Shown: positions 37,866 through 47,405 of the stretch, piece after piece
Layout: each line of letters begins with the position of its first letter
How positions within the stretch are numbered: the first letter of the stretch is position 1
Assembly: GCA_016937215.1 (NCBI GenBank)
Contig: JAFGWI010000033.1
Span: forward strand, 1-64,000
DNA length: 64,000 nt
Origin: Spirochaetales bacterium
GTDB taxonomy: Bacteria > Spirochaetota > Spirochaetia > SZUA-6 > JAFGRV01
Direction: 5' to 3'
The notes under the pieces: generated by a model
What the model saw: only the letters and a program-made list of their open reading frames with translations
What the model was told of the DNA's origin: nothing
Database searches by the model: none
Made by a program: the position numbers and the translations under genes

Positions 37866-39383
37866 ATGATAGAATTCATGGACACAACCTTACGTGATGG
37901 CGAACAAATGCGGGATGTGAGCTATAATGCCAAGGAAAAACTGACTATTACCAAAATGCTGCTGGAAGATTTAAAAGTCAGCCGCGTTGAAATTACAAGC
38001 GCCAGAGTAAGCGAGGGAGAGCAGGAAAGCTTATCACAAATTATTCAATGGGCAAAAAAACATGGGTACATTGATAATATTGAAATCCTGGGTTTCACTG
38101 ATAAAAACAAATCCATTGACTGGCTTGACCAAGCCGGAGGCAAGGTCATCAATCTTTTAGCCAAAGGCTCACTGCGTCACTGCGAAATTCAGCTTCGCAA
38201 AACACCAGCCGAACACTTCAAGGACATCATGGAAACAATCGATTACGCTTCCTCCAAGGGAATAGCCTGCAATATTTATCTGGAAACCTGGTCCAATGGA
38301 ATGATTGAATCCTTGGATTATGTTTACCAAATGATCGACACTTTAAAAAATAGCTCTATCAAACGCTTTATGCTGCCGGACACACTGGGCATTCTGGACC
38401 CTGTGGCCACTTATGAGCACATGAGCAAGCTGGTGCAGCGTTATCCTGATTTGCACTTTGACTACCACGGCCATAATGATTACGGACTGGCTACCGCCAA
38501 TACCCTGGCTGCCGTTCGAGCCGGGGCCAAGGGGGTCCATTGCACCATCAACGGCATGGGTGAAAGAACAGGAAACACATCTTTAGATGAAGTTGCTGTA
38601 GGAATTCGTGATTTTCTGAATATGGATATCGCGATTAATGAAAAAAAGCTTTTTTCAGTAAGCGAAACCGTTGAAGCCTTTAGCGGCAAACGAATTCCCT
38701 TTAACAAACCTGTTGTCGGTTCAAATGTTTTTACCCAAACAGCCGGTATTCACGCTGACGGCGACAGCAAAGGCGATTTATACGCCAACCGCTTGCTACC
38801 CGAACGTTTTAACAGAAAGCGACATTATGCTTTGGGGAAATTATCGGGCCGTTCCAATCTGGATTATAATTTGAAAGAATTGGGAATTGAATTAACAGCA
38901 GATCAGAAAAAGCAGGTACTCAACAGAATCATCGAATTAGGCGACAAGAAAGCCGCCATCACCCAGGATGATCTTCCCTATATCATCAGCGATGTGTTGG
39001 AACAATCGGAACATAAGCTTTTTTCAATCGACTCGCTGATTGTCGTGACAAGCAAAGGCGTAAAGTCCATGGCTACTATCAAGGTGCGTCACCGCGAACA
39101 AACAGGCGAAGACTACAGTGAACATGAAGAAATTGGAAAAGGCGATGGCGGCTACGATGCCATTATGGATGCAGTGGGGAAAATTACCAGCCAGCTTGGA
39201 TACCAACTTCCCCAACTGGTGGATTATCAGATTACCATTCCGCCCGGGGGTAAAACAGATGCCCTTGTTCAATGTTCCATTACATGGCGTTCTTCACGCA
39301 CCTTTGTAACCAAAGGAGTGAACCCGGACCAGGTATTAGCCGCGGCAGAGGCCACGGAAAAGATGCTTAATTCATTAGCTTAA
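37866..39383 (+). CDS. 2-isopropylmalate synthase/homocitrate synthase family enzyme (LeuA-like)
   Basis: Cytoplasmic acyl-transferring aldolase-type enzyme of 505 aa that would condense acetyl-CoA with a 2-oxo acid. The HMGL-like TIM barrel starts with MDTTLRDGEQ (5-14), has the metal-binding HGHND (about 202) and GMGERTGN. The C-terminal LeuA regulatory (dimer) domain (about 385-505) includes GKGDGGYDAIMDAV. The barrel's ADG motif (GIHADG) is also present. The sequence resembles the divergent LeuA-like group in Bacteroidetes and spirochaetes rather than classical LeuA, so citramalate or homocitrate synthase activity is possible. A strong Shine-Dalgarno (AAGGAGG) precedes the start. No leuBCD neighbours are present. 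Confidence 0.85.
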   Translation: MIEFMDTTLRDGEQMRDVSYNAKEKLTITKMLLEDLKVSRVEITSARVSEGEQESLSQIIQWAKKHGYIDNIEILGFTDKNKSIDWLDQAGGKVINLLAKGSLRHCEIQLRKTPAEHFKDIMETIDYASSKGIACNIYLETWSNGMIESLDYVYQMIDTLKNSSIKRFMLPDTLGILDPVATYEHMSKLVQRYPDLHFDYHGHNDYGLATANTLAAVRAGAKGVHCTINGMGERTGNTSLDEVAVGIRDFLNMDIAINEKKLFSVSETVEAFSGKRIPFNKPVVGSNVFTQTAGIHADGDSKGDLYANRLLPERFNRKRHYALGKLSGRSNLDYNLKELGIELTADQKKQVLNRIIELGDKKAAITQDDLPYIISDVLEQSEHKLFSIDSLIVVTSKGVKSMATIKVRHREQTGEDYSEHEEIGKGDGGYDAIMDAVGKITSQLGYQLPQLVDYQITIPPGGKTDALVQCSITWRSSRTFVTKGVNPDQVLAAAEATEKMLNSLA

Positions 39384-39403
39384 CGGCAATATATAATTTC
39401 CTT

Positions 39404-39438
39404 GGGGTTCTGACTATAATAAAGTGGAACCCCTTTTT
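39404..39438 (+). terminator. Intrinsic terminator of the LeuA-like gene
   Basis: Stem GGGGTTC (39404-39410) with complement GAACCCC (39427-39433) followed by five T. It ends at the stop of the convergent radical SAM gene. Confidence 0.8.
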
Positions 39439-40711
39439 AAGCCGGATAATCATAGTCAGGCTTTTCATTATTACCAAGCGGTTTTATATTGCTTTGCCAT
39501 GAATCGGGGTTTAATTCCGGAAAAAGCCAGCGCTGAAAATAACCGGGAGTCAAATCCGAATCCTTTTTGCCTGAAAACATAACATAAGCTTCAGCCCATG
39601 AAACAAAAGCCCCTGTTTTTTTAAGATCATTCAAACCACGAAAAAGAGTTGTCTCACGTTCCTTGACAATGCGTCGGGCAGATCGCAAACCAATTCCCGG
39701 CACTTTTAAAAGTTGATTCTCTGACGCCGCATTAACATCCACAGGAAATAATTCAGGATGATGAATCGCGTAGGCTGTTTTTGGATCAACATGAATCGGC
39801 AGGTTTCCGCTTTGGTCAAAAACCAGATCCTTCAAGCGAAAGCCATAACCCCGAAGCAGAAAATCACATTGATATAAACGATGTTCCCTGATCAACCTTT
39901 GGGATACTTCTTCTCTGGCAACAAGATTTTTTTCAAGTGGCTGGTAGGCAGAAAAATAGGAACGAAAAACAAAGAGTTTTCTGTATATCCAGTCAACACA
40001 TCTCAGTATGTCCAGATCCAGTTCGTTTCCGGCACCAATCACAAACTGGGTACTTTGGTTTTTTGCCCTGAAACCAGGCTTTCTTAAAACAGAAGCCCTG
40101 CGTTGCATGGTAGGGATTAATTCATCCACCAGATTTTTATCAGGTGCTATAGCCTTGAGAAAATCCCTGCCCGGCGCTTCCAGATTCAGAGAAACCCGGT
40201 CTGCGTATAAAGCTGCATTCTCAATTAGATGTTGAGGTGTGCCAGGAAGCAGTTTTAAATGAATATAACCTTCAAAATAGTATTTTTTCCGCAAAATTTC
40301 GGCTGTAGCGATCATGTTTTCCATGGCCCCGCCTTTGGCATCATCAACCCCGGAGGATATAAAAACCCCCTGCACCAGTTTTTTGTAATAAAGCTCAATA
40401 AACAATCGGGCTAATTCTTCTGACCCTAGACGCTCTCTTGCCGTGTTCTTTTGCATTGCAGAAAAAGCACAATAGGAACAGCGGTTTTTACAAAAATTAC
40501 TTTGGAGAACCTTCAAAATATGCATGGTTCCTTGTCCCGGAAGAGCTGTGGGATAAATCCAGGCATTTAAGGAATCATGAGAATCCCTGACCCGGCCTGC
40601 TCCACCTTCAGGGTTTGAATTGCATGAAGACAAGCATACATCATATTGAGCTGCTTGAGTCAGAATATCCAGGCGCTCTTCTTTTGAAGGGCGAATGATT
40701 CCAGCTACCAT
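39437..40711 (-). CDS. Radical SAM protein with helix-hairpin-helix (DNA modification/repair type)
   Basis: Protein of 424 aa matching the 'putative DNA modification/repair radical SAM protein' family (TIGR03916). The iron-sulphur motif is CKNRCSYC (Cys74, Cys78, Cys81) in NFCKNRCSYCAFS, and GGAGRVRDS precedes it as in the family. After the SAM barrel a helix-hairpin-helix DNA-binding motif (LLKVPGIGLRSARRIV, about 330-345) follows. Family members usually sit beside a uracil-DNA-glycosylase-like partner; none is next to this gene. A DNA-acting role is inferred from the HhH; the reaction is unknown. It is monocistronic and converges on the LeuA-like gene. Confidence 0.85.
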   Translation of the reverse strand: MVAGIIRPSKEERLDILTQAAQYDVCLSSCNSNPEGGAGRVRDSHDSLNAWIYPTALPGQGTMHILKVLQSNFCKNRCSYCAFSAMQKNTARERLGSEELARLFIELYYKKLVQGVFISSGVDDAKGGAMENMIATAEILRKKYYFEGYIHLKLLPGTPQHLIENAALYADRVSLNLEAPGRDFLKAIAPDKNLVDELIPTMQRRASVLRKPGFRAKNQSTQFVIGAGNELDLDILRCVDWIYRKLFVFRSYFSAYQPLEKNLVAREEVSQRLIREHRLYQCDFLLRGYGFRLKDLVFDQSGNLPIHVDPKTAYAIHHPELFPVDVNAASENQLLKVPGIGLRSARRIVKERETTLFRGLNDLKKTGAFVSWAEAYVMFSGKKDSDLTPGYFQRWLFPELNPDSWQSNIKPLGNNEKPDYDYPA

Positions 40712-40796
40712 ATCTCCATATTATACTAAACATTTGTTGAGTGCAAGTGATAATGACAAATGCATAATTTGAAATTAAAATAAATGCAAAGAAGAA

Positions 40797-40829
40797 GTCC
40801 TGACTCTTTCAAAATCAGGGCTCCTTTTT
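40797..40829. terminator. Hairpin between the efflux operon end and the radical SAM gene
   Basis: Stem GTCCTGA (40797-40803) with TCAGGGC (40815-40821, one G:T pair). A T run follows on the plus strand and a moderately T-rich tail (TCTTCTTTG) on the minus strand. It stands ten bases beyond the stop of the TolC-like gene and probably ends that operon. Confidence 0.6.
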
Positions 40830-40838
40830 AATTCAAAA

Positions 40839-42128
40839 TCATTCAAAAAGACGGTTCAAATCGCGTAATGCTTTATACAAACTCACCAATGCCAGGTATT
40901 GCCTGCGGCCCGCGGCTGATACTTCAAGTTTAGCCTGAGAAATTTCAAAAGTGCTCCTTTCGCCAATTGTTGCCAAATATTCAATTTCCATCTGGTTCGT
41001 CAGCGACTTCTCCAGATCAAGCCTGGCTGATTCAATCTCATCACGGGCCATTTCAATGTTCTGCATCGTAAGCGCAGTCTGTTTTTGCAAGCTTGATTTT
41101 ACAAGAGCAATTTCTTTTTCCTTTAAAATGATTTTCTTACTCAACTGACTTCGTTCATCTAATTTAATCTGGTTCTTTTCAAGTGTGATCGAGGCATTCA
41201 CATTAATAGCTCCGGTGTTGAAAGAATAATCAGAGCTTAAATTTAAAGAAGGTTCTATAATCGGTGTTTGATCAAGCTGCCGCTTCAATGCTTTTAATTC
41301 AATTTCCAAAGTTTCCAGATTCTGATTAATCGGTAATTTATTTTCATAATCCGGCTCTGCAAAGAGGGAAATATATTTCTGAATCATATCATTATCCACC
41401 AGATGTAAATCTGTTTCATCATAATCGGGGCCAAGCACTGACAATAACTGTTGTTGAATTTTAATCAACTCAACTTCGCTGTTATAATAATTTTGCCGGG
41501 CACTTAATAATTGCTCTTTACCAGAAAAATATTCATCATAGCCAATCGCATCTGCCTTATATTGTTTTTGAAGAACATCGCTCGCAGTCACCTGCCAATT
41601 GTAATAGGCCTCATAATAATCTTTACTTACAACTACCGCATTCCAGCTCAAGATAACATCTTCAACCTGATCTTTCAAATCAAATTCCTGGTACTTTAGA
41701 GCAAGAAGCGCTTTTTGATAAGCCGACTCACTATTAATAGAGTTAAGATCATTCAGAAAGGGCGAATAGGAAATACCAATGTTTGCTGAATTATCCAGAC
41801 TATAGGATGCAGACATCTGCAATTGAGTAAATAATGGAACAATCACTTTTACAGAACCTGATTCTGGTAAATGGTTTGCGCCAGGCTGGACTTGCTCCTG
41901 TTGAGTGAATCGATAGCTGCCACTCACAGTCACTTTAGTCTGATCAAGTTTCCAAAATCGCTGTAAAGAATCTTCAGCTGATTGAGTTTCCATTATTTTG
42001 TATTGAAGGCTGATATTTGAATCTTTGGCAGAATCCACAATCCCGGCCCATTCATCTGAAATGTCTCCAAAACAGAAAATTCCTGATATCAGAAACAGAA
42101 CAATAAAAATTCCATCTTTATTCATCAT
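40839..42128 (-). CDS. TolC-family outer-membrane efflux protein
   Basis: Exported protein of 429 aa with a signal peptide (about 1-21). Two related halves of long amphipathic helices with repeated ALLALKYQEFDLKDQVED- and LTMQNIEMARDEIESARLDL-type segments are typical of TolC/OEP proteins, which form a trimeric channel through the outer membrane. It is the last gene of the efflux operon. Its start overlaps the stop of the permease gene (ATGATG within GGATGATGA), so it is translated with it. ATG 42125 is an equally good start. Substrates are unknown. Confidence 0.85.
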   Translation of the reverse strand: MMNKDGIFIVLFLISGIFCFGDISDEWAGIVDSAKDSNISLQYKIMETQSAEDSLQRFWKLDQTKVTVSGSYRFTQQEQVQPGANHLPESGSVKVIVPLFTQLQMSASYSLDNSANIGISYSPFLNDLNSINSESAYQKALLALKYQEFDLKDQVEDVILSWNAVVVSKDYYEAYYNWQVTASDVLQKQYKADAIGYDEYFSGKEQLLSARQNYYNSEVELIKIQQQLLSVLGPDYDETDLHLVDNDMIQKYISLFAEPDYENKLPINQNLETLEIELKALKRQLDQTPIIEPSLNLSSDYSFNTGAINVNASITLEKNQIKLDERSQLSKKIILKEKEIALVKSSLQKQTALTMQNIEMARDEIESARLDLEKSLTNQMEIEYLATIGERSTFEISQAKLEVSAAGRRQYLALVSLYKALRDLNRLFE

Positions 42129-43444
42129 CCCTCCTTGATTTCCTCGGCGATGTTATTACGCAACACTGAAAAAATCGGAAAAACTCCAAACACGCCGCCA
42201 ATCACAATCGTGGATGTCAAAGTAATAAATATGGCTTTTGGATAAATAAGCAGTTCAGTATAAGTATCAATATTCGATACAATCGGAAGAATTACTTTCT
42301 GAATCGGATTAACAAAAACAAAACTAAGAATGAGTCCGATTACGATACTAATGAATACGACAACCTGGGAGTGCATGATATACTCAGCAATAATCATTCT
42401 TTTAGCCGCGCCAAGGGCCCGTTCAATAGCAATATCGTGACTTTTACCCAAAACTTCAACTAACATAATACTCAATATTCCGATAGATCCGGTTATCAAC
42501 AACAAAAAACCAAGAAGATTAACCACAATAGTAAAAGTTGTAATGCTCTGTCGTGTTTCCGCTAATACAGTTCCCTGGCCGTCTGAAGAACCTTCCCAAA
42601 CATAAATATCAAGATCGTCTCCATATTGCCCTTTTAATGCAGTAACTATTTGTGATTCAGTTTTCTCAAAACTCAAGCCTTTGACTTTTAGCAAATAGCT
42701 TGAATTCAAAAACATTCTCGCCATTTGACTGTTCATTTCTAATGGCAGTATACTTGTATAAGGAACTACAAAATCTGCAAGTCCATAGGCTTTTCGTTTT
42801 AATTCGCTAAAGTCATGAAAAATGCCAGTTATAGTAAAACCCTGAGACTGGCGTACTTCTCTCGTAGCCGAGTTATTGGAATGACCATTTTCTCTCATAC
42901 GAATAGCCATAGATGGCGGACGAATGGTCTGTTGCAATGCACTCTCAGCTGAACCGAACAGTAATTTGGCAAGTGATTCTGATATCACAACAGCCTTTAT
43001 TCCTTTTTCAACATCTTCCTCTGAGAAAAAAGTTCCTAGAATCATTTTCATTCCTGTGATATCATCATATTCACAGTTTGTAGCAATGGCATTACGAATA
43101 CGATAATGTTTACTGTCAACCAAAACTTCCTGCCAGAAGGGATGGGCCAAAGGGCTGACACCCAGCACACCACTTACATCGGTTTTCAAAATGGATAAGG
43201 CGCTCTCATTCCATTGAGGAGGACGGGTTACCTCCAGCTCACCACTGTCTGAAAACTTTCCATTCATAACAGAAACCAATAATCCTTCCTGCTCAAGTTC
43301 ATTATGTAAAATATTGGAAAAAAACTGACTGATGCTCAATACAATAATTAATACTCCCACACCCAGCCCAAGAGTGAACAAGGTTAAAAATGATTTTACA
43401 GGAGATTTTCCCAAACTACTTAAAACACTCATGATAATTTTCAT
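42125..43444 (-). CDS. ABC transporter permease (MacB/FtsX type), second of two
   Basis: Inner-membrane permease of 439 aa with one N-terminal transmembrane helix (about 17-40), a large periplasmic MacB-PCD domain (about 45-290) and three C-terminal helices of the FtsX domain (VNLLGFLLLITGSIGIL, then VVFISIVIGLILSFVF and AIFITLTSTIVIGGVFGVFP). This mechanotransmission type pumps periplasmic substrates through TolC. AAGGAG lies 8 bases before the start. It lies 11 bases after the first permease gene. Two separate permeases suggest a heterodimer. Confidence 0.88.
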   Translation of the reverse strand: MKIIMSVLSSLGKSPVKSFLTLFTLGLGVGVLIIVLSISQFFSNILHNELEQEGLLVSVMNGKFSDSGELEVTRPPQWNESALSILKTDVSGVLGVSPLAHPFWQEVLVDSKHYRIRNAIATNCEYDDITGMKMILGTFFSEEDVEKGIKAVVISESLAKLLFGSAESALQQTIRPPSMAIRMRENGHSNNSATREVRQSQGFTITGIFHDFSELKRKAYGLADFVVPYTSILPLEMNSQMARMFLNSSYLLKVKGLSFEKTESQIVTALKGQYGDDLDIYVWEGSSDGQGTVLAETRQSITTFTIVVNLLGFLLLITGSIGILSIMLVEVLGKSHDIAIERALGAAKRMIIAEYIMHSQVVVFISIVIGLILSFVFVNPIQKVILPIVSNIDTYTELLIYPKAIFITLTSTIVIGGVFGVFPIFSVLRNNIAEEIKEG

Positions 43445-43455
43445 TTTAAATCTCC

Positions 43456-44874
43456 TTATTCATATCTTATAGCTTCAGAAGGCGCGATCTTTGAGATCTG
43501 AAAAGCCGGAATACCGGTTACAACCATAGTAAATATCCATGAAATAAAAACTCCAAGAACCAAAATCAATGCATTATAACCTGATGTACCCAAACTGTTT
43601 TTTATGATCTCCGAAAGAACCACGGCAATAACCGTCCCTGTCAAAGCCCCGCATACCCCAATAAAAAGCGCTTCATACTCCAAGGATATCAGAATTTTAT
43701 TAGTACTTGCCCCAAGGGCTTTTAAAATCCCCAATGATTTTCGGCGACGCTCCATCCGGCTTACCAAAATATTGGTCACATTCACAATGGCAATAAGCAG
43801 TCCCGAAATTGATAAAATCAGAATAACAGTTATCAAGCGAAGATTTCTGTCAGAAACAGCTTCAGCCTCAACTTTCGGAATACTAATATCCACATTTCCC
43901 TCACCATATTCCTTGTCAAAATAAGTCGCGATTTGTGCTTTAACAGAAGTAAGGCGTGATAAATCCTGCACAATGAATCTGAGAGTTGTTCCCCAGGCTT
44001 CAAAACGGCGAAAATCATTTCCTGATAAATCAGGAACAACAGCCGGTATAAAAGCTTCGTTATCAAAAGCCGTTCCTGTTTCTGCAAGAACACCAGTAAT
44101 TGTGTATAAATCCCGCATCACCTGAATTTTCCTACCATAGGCTATTGCATCTTCAAAAATCTTTTTGGCCAATTTACTGCCCAAAATTAAAGACGGAGTA
44201 TCTGATTTAATATCCTGCTCACTAAACACACTACCTGAAACAGCATTCAGACCATAGGCTGAAAAAAATTCAGGTGTAACCCTATAAGCATCTGCTTCCT
44301 CAACCTGAGGTTCTTCCAGACTGGTTAATTCATCTGCATCAATATTTGTATGAAAAGGATCAAATCCATCATCAGAAGGAGGTCCAGGCATAGCTTCTGT
44401 ATTTGTGTTTCCTGTCGCATCTCTTGGCTGGAAATTGCCAGTCACAATAGTTCTGTTATTCTGATTATTGACCGACCCTTGTGTGCTTGTATTTGTTCCA
44501 TTATTGTCAGAGCCAGGCAGCCTCATATTACCAAAACGCAAATGAGTCCGGTTCATAACATAAGCATATTTCACATCAGGAACCTCTTTTCTTGCTGCCA
44601 AATCATTTACCGTTAAAATCAGATTATTATCATCACTTACCAGACTTGCCGCTATATCCATGCCATCTGAATTTTGACGAGTACCAACAACAATCTCGTG
44701 GTAATAAGTAGAGCTTAATAATTTATCTGCTTCACTCAAGGATTGGTTCACAAGAGCAAAACCTGAAACTGTGGCCCCAATCCCCAGGGCTATTCCTAAA
44801 ATCAATAAAATCGATTCAACAGGCCGCCCTTTTATGGACCGAATCATCAATAATTGATCTTCCTTTATGCGCAT
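43456..44874 (-). CDS. ABC transporter permease (MacB/FtsX type), first of two
   Basis: Permease of 472 aa with the same layout: N-terminal helix (about 18-40), periplasmic MacB-PCD domain with a Ser/Asn/Thr/Gly-rich insert (about 125-165, GSDNNGTNTSTQGSVNNQ), then an FtsX domain with three helices and ALGASTNKILISLEYEALFIG. The ATG at 44874 has GAGGAAGG just upstream and is preferred to a GTG at 44886; it overlaps the ATPase gene by 10 bases. The insert is absent from the partner permease and may contact substrate or adaptor. Confidence 0.88.
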   Translation of the reverse strand: MRIKEDQLLMIRSIKGRPVESILLILGIALGIGATVSGFALVNQSLSEADKLLSSTYYHEIVVGTRQNSDGMDIAASLVSDDNNLILTVNDLAARKEVPDVKYAYVMNRTHLRFGNMRLPGSDNNGTNTSTQGSVNNQNNRTIVTGNFQPRDATGNTNTEAMPGPPSDDGFDPFHTNIDADELTSLEEPQVEEADAYRVTPEFFSAYGLNAVSGSVFSEQDIKSDTPSLILGSKLAKKIFEDAIAYGRKIQVMRDLYTITGVLAETGTAFDNEAFIPAVVPDLSGNDFRRFEAWGTTLRFIVQDLSRLTSVKAQIATYFDKEYGEGNVDISIPKVEAEAVSDRNLRLITVILILSISGLLIAIVNVTNILVSRMERRRKSLGILKALGASTNKILISLEYEALFIGVCGALTGTVIAVVLSEIIKNSLGTSGYNALILVLGVFISWIFTMVVTGIPAFQISKIAPSEAIRYE

Positions 44875-45542
44875 ACCTTCCTCCACTCAATTTTGCCATC
44901 TTTGATATGAATGCGTTTATGCGCCCTATCACCCTGAGCATCATTATGGGTTACCATAACAATGGTCACGCCATTACTATTCAGCTTTTCCAGAGTCTCA
45001 AGTATTTCCTCACCCTTATCACTTGGAAGATTACCAGTCGGCTCATCAGCCAGAATCAAATCAGGATCATTACTTAAAGCCCTGGCAATAGCAACCCGCT
45101 GCTGTTCACCACCGCTCAACATACTGGGAAGATGATAAAGCCTGTCATTTAACCCAAGCCAATCCAGAAGCTCGCCAGCTCGTTTTTTTCTGGCATTATA
45201 TTTAACACCTGCATAGGACATTGGCAGCATAACATTTTCTATTGCGCTTAATTCTGAAAACAAATTAAAGCTTTGAAAAACAAAGCCAAAATGCTTGTTA
45301 CGAATCCTGGCTTGTTCCTTATCAGGCAGGCTTGAAATTTCATAATCTTCCAAAAAATACTGCCCACTGGTTGAAAAATCCAGAATACCCAGAATATTCA
45401 AAAAGGTTGATTTACCTGAACCCGAAGGCCCCATCACAGCAAGATAGTCGCCCCGGTTAATGGTTAAATTGATATTATCCAATGCCTTGATCTTAATCTG
45501 CCCCAGATCAAATTCTTTTTCAATATTTTCCAAACGAATCAT
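44865..45542 (-). CDS. ABC transporter ATPase (LolD/MacB type)
   Basis: Cytoplasmic ATPase of 225 aa that drives the two FtsX-type permeases. It has Walker [10 protein letters not shown], the Q-loop region FQSFNLF, signature [15 protein letters not shown], Walker [12 protein letters not shown] and the switch His in VMVTHND. The order and length are those of the MacB/LolD group. The start at 45542 follows AAGGAG by seven bases; the frame extends to 45578 but would then overlap the adaptor gene. It starts 1 base after the adaptor stop. Confidence 0.93.
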   Translation of the reverse strand: MIRLENIEKEFDLGQIKIKALDNINLTINRGDYLAVMGPSGSGKSTFLNILGILDFSTSGQYFLEDYEISSLPDKEQARIRNKHFGFVFQSFNLFSELSAIENVMLPMSYAGVKYNARKKRAGELLDWLGLNDRLYHLPSMLSGGEQQRVAIARALSNDPDLILADEPTGNLPSDKGEEILETLEKLNSNGVTIVMVTHNDAQGDRAHKRIHIKDGKIEWRKVCA

Positions 45543-45543
45543 A

Positions 45544-46860
45544 TCATTCTCCTTGTAATAAAATTTCTTTATGGTCAATAAAATTCTGGTAACCGCTGGC
45601 GATAATCACATCACCTTCATTCAAACCTTCAAGCACCTCCACTCTGTTGGTTTGAGTCTCTCCAAAGGACACCTCAATCCTCTCTGCCTTAACCCCCGAC
45701 ACTTTGTAAACAAAACGCTGGCTACCCGTAGTAAGATAAGGTCCACGTGGAAGAAATAATGCATTTTCTTTTTTATTTATTTCAATGGTTCCAACAGCTG
45801 TTGAACCAAGCAGCAATGACTGGCCAGTATCAGGCTTGACCTTGACCAAAACAGTGGCCCCCAAACCATCGGACGACATTTCTGCTACTTTACCAATGTT
45901 CAAAATTATTCCATACATTTCAATACCGGAAATAGTCAACACTATTTTCTGGCCTTCCTGAATAACGCCCGCATAATCCTCCAAAACCTCAAGTTCCACA
46001 ATAGCGCTTACAGGATCACTGATGGTGAATAACACAGAATTGGCGGTAATTAAACTTCCCGGCACACTTAACGAAGATTCCATAGACAAAATTTCTCCAT
46101 TCATAGGGCTGGTCACTCTTAAATCCTTGATATTCTCGTTGGTTCTTTCTATTTTCGTTTCATACTGTTTGATTTCAGCTGCCCTGATTTCAGAATCAAT
46201 CTTCTGAAGCTCAATTTCCTGATTCAGGGAAATCTGGGTTTCATATCTGCTCTGCTTGAGTTCATTCAATTTATCAATCGCAGCATCCAGATCAGACTGA
46301 CGCCCGGCATTAATAGCCGCCAAATCCTGGTACTTCCCGACCTCTTCTTCAGCCTCCTTAATGTCCGCGTCAAACTTGGCCACATCCCTTTGCAATTTAT
46401 CTAAATTGAATTTATTCTGGGCTATCGTTTTTTTAGAATTCAATTCAGCATTCTGGGTATTAATCTTCAAATCTTCAAGCTGCTCTTCCAGATCAGGCGC
46501 ATATAACTGCGCCAGCAATTGGCCCTTGTAAACCGAATCACCCTCATCAGCAAAAAGCGATTCGGCATAAGCCTGCACAGAACTAATCACTTTAAACTGT
46601 GTGGGAATCACCACACTTCCCGAAGCCTGTACTGATTGAAGAAACTCTCCTTTCTGGACCTTGGCTGTCTGATAATTTTTTAAAACAAAACTATTCTGCT
46701 TTGGTAAAATGGTAAAATAAGCCACAATCCCCCCAAGAATGATCACAGCCATAATGAGCAAAAGCATCTTCAGCTGTTTCTTCTGCTTTGGCGATTTAAA
46801 GGCTGTTATATTGGCATTCACAATCGAAACTTTATGCTCTCGTTCCCGCACTTGTTCCAT
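45544..46860 (-). CDS. Periplasmic adaptor (HlyD/MacA-like membrane fusion protein)
   Basis: Membrane fusion protein of 438 aa linking the permease to TolC. One N-terminal transmembrane helix (about 31-50) precedes the first lipoyl half (GEFLQSVQASGSVVI) and a long alpha-hairpin (about 95-220, rich in Q, K, E and L). The second lipoyl half (VTSPMNGEILSM) and beta-barrel (SDPVSAIVELEVLEDYAG) follow, with a C-terminal membrane-proximal domain. GGGGGAG directly precedes the start. It is the first gene of the adaptor-ATPase-permease-permease-TolC operon; a promoter should lie in the 545 bases upstream, which also hold two repeats. Confidence 0.88.
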   Translation of the reverse strand: MEQVREREHKVSIVNANITAFKSPKQKKQLKMLLLIMAVIILGGIVAYFTILPKQNSFVLKNYQTAKVQKGEFLQSVQASGSVVIPTQFKVISSVQAYAESLFADEGDSVYKGQLLAQLYAPDLEEQLEDLKINTQNAELNSKKTIAQNKFNLDKLQRDVAKFDADIKEAEEEVGKYQDLAAINAGRQSDLDAAIDKLNELKQSRYETQISLNQEIELQKIDSEIRAAEIKQYETKIERTNENIKDLRVTSPMNGEILSMESSLSVPGSLITANSVLFTISDPVSAIVELEVLEDYAGVIQEGQKIVLTISGIEMYGIILNIGKVAEMSSDGLGATVLVKVKPDTGQSLLLGSTAVGTIEINKKENALFLPRGPYLTTGSQRFVYKVSGVKAERIEVSFGETQTNRVEVLEGLNEGDVIIASGYQNFIDHKEILLQGE

Positions 46861-47042
46861 ACTCTCCCCCTAAAAAATTAAATACTTTTCACTCAGTTCA
46901 CATTGGACATTTTAAAAATACGACATTCCAAGGTAAAATGGGTTAAGGCTGTGTAAAAGCAATGTTAACTATGTAAAATTTTGCAGCTTTTAAACAAATA
47001 TTCTTTATAATGGATTGTTCAAATGTTATAATTATAACAGAA

Positions 47043-47238
47043 GTATTTATTCAGCTTTTTTGGGCGTTACCCTATTCCGCTCCGCTCCAAAGGGCCCGGG
47101 CTTTGCGCTGCTCCGCTGTCGCTCCGAAATCCTCGCCTGCCAAATAGGCAGGCTGCGGGTTTCATAAAAGCTTTTTTGAAAAAAAGCTTTTATGCCGCTC
47201 CAATCCCTAACGCGTTACGCAAGGCAGCTTTTAAATAA
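47043..47238 (+). repeat. MITE-like hairpin element, copy K
   Basis: A diverged left end (GTATTTATTCAGC, 47043-47055), GGGCGTTACCC, a 7-bp hairpin GCCTGCC/GGCAGGC (47135-47153) and a perfect 15-bp stem CATAAAAGCTTTTTT (47163-47177, complement 47180-47194) with GA loop. CCGCTCCAATCCCTAACGCG (47195-47214) follows. The right terminal repeat is eroded. Confidence 0.7.
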
Positions 47239-47269
47239 GCAGATAATGCACTTTATGAATATAACGGGG

Positions 47270-47375
47270 GTTTGGGGGCAGAGCCACCAGGAGAGGGGGC
47301 AGCGGAATAATCACAGCCACGGTGAAACCTGGTTGTGATTATGGAGCGAGGGGGAGACTTCCCCCGACCTGAAAC
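47270..47375 (+). repeat. Third dispersed repeat family, copy 2
   Basis: GGGGGCAGCGGAA, a 9-bp stem ATAATCACA (47307-47315) with TGTGATTAT (47334-47342), then GGAGCGAGGGGGAGAC and TTCCCCC. The flanks match the copy at 23621-23694, which has only a short insert. It stands just before the sensor kinase gene. Confidence 0.45.
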
Positions 47376-47405
47376 ATTTTACCAATTCGGAAAAGAGACA
47401 AGGAA

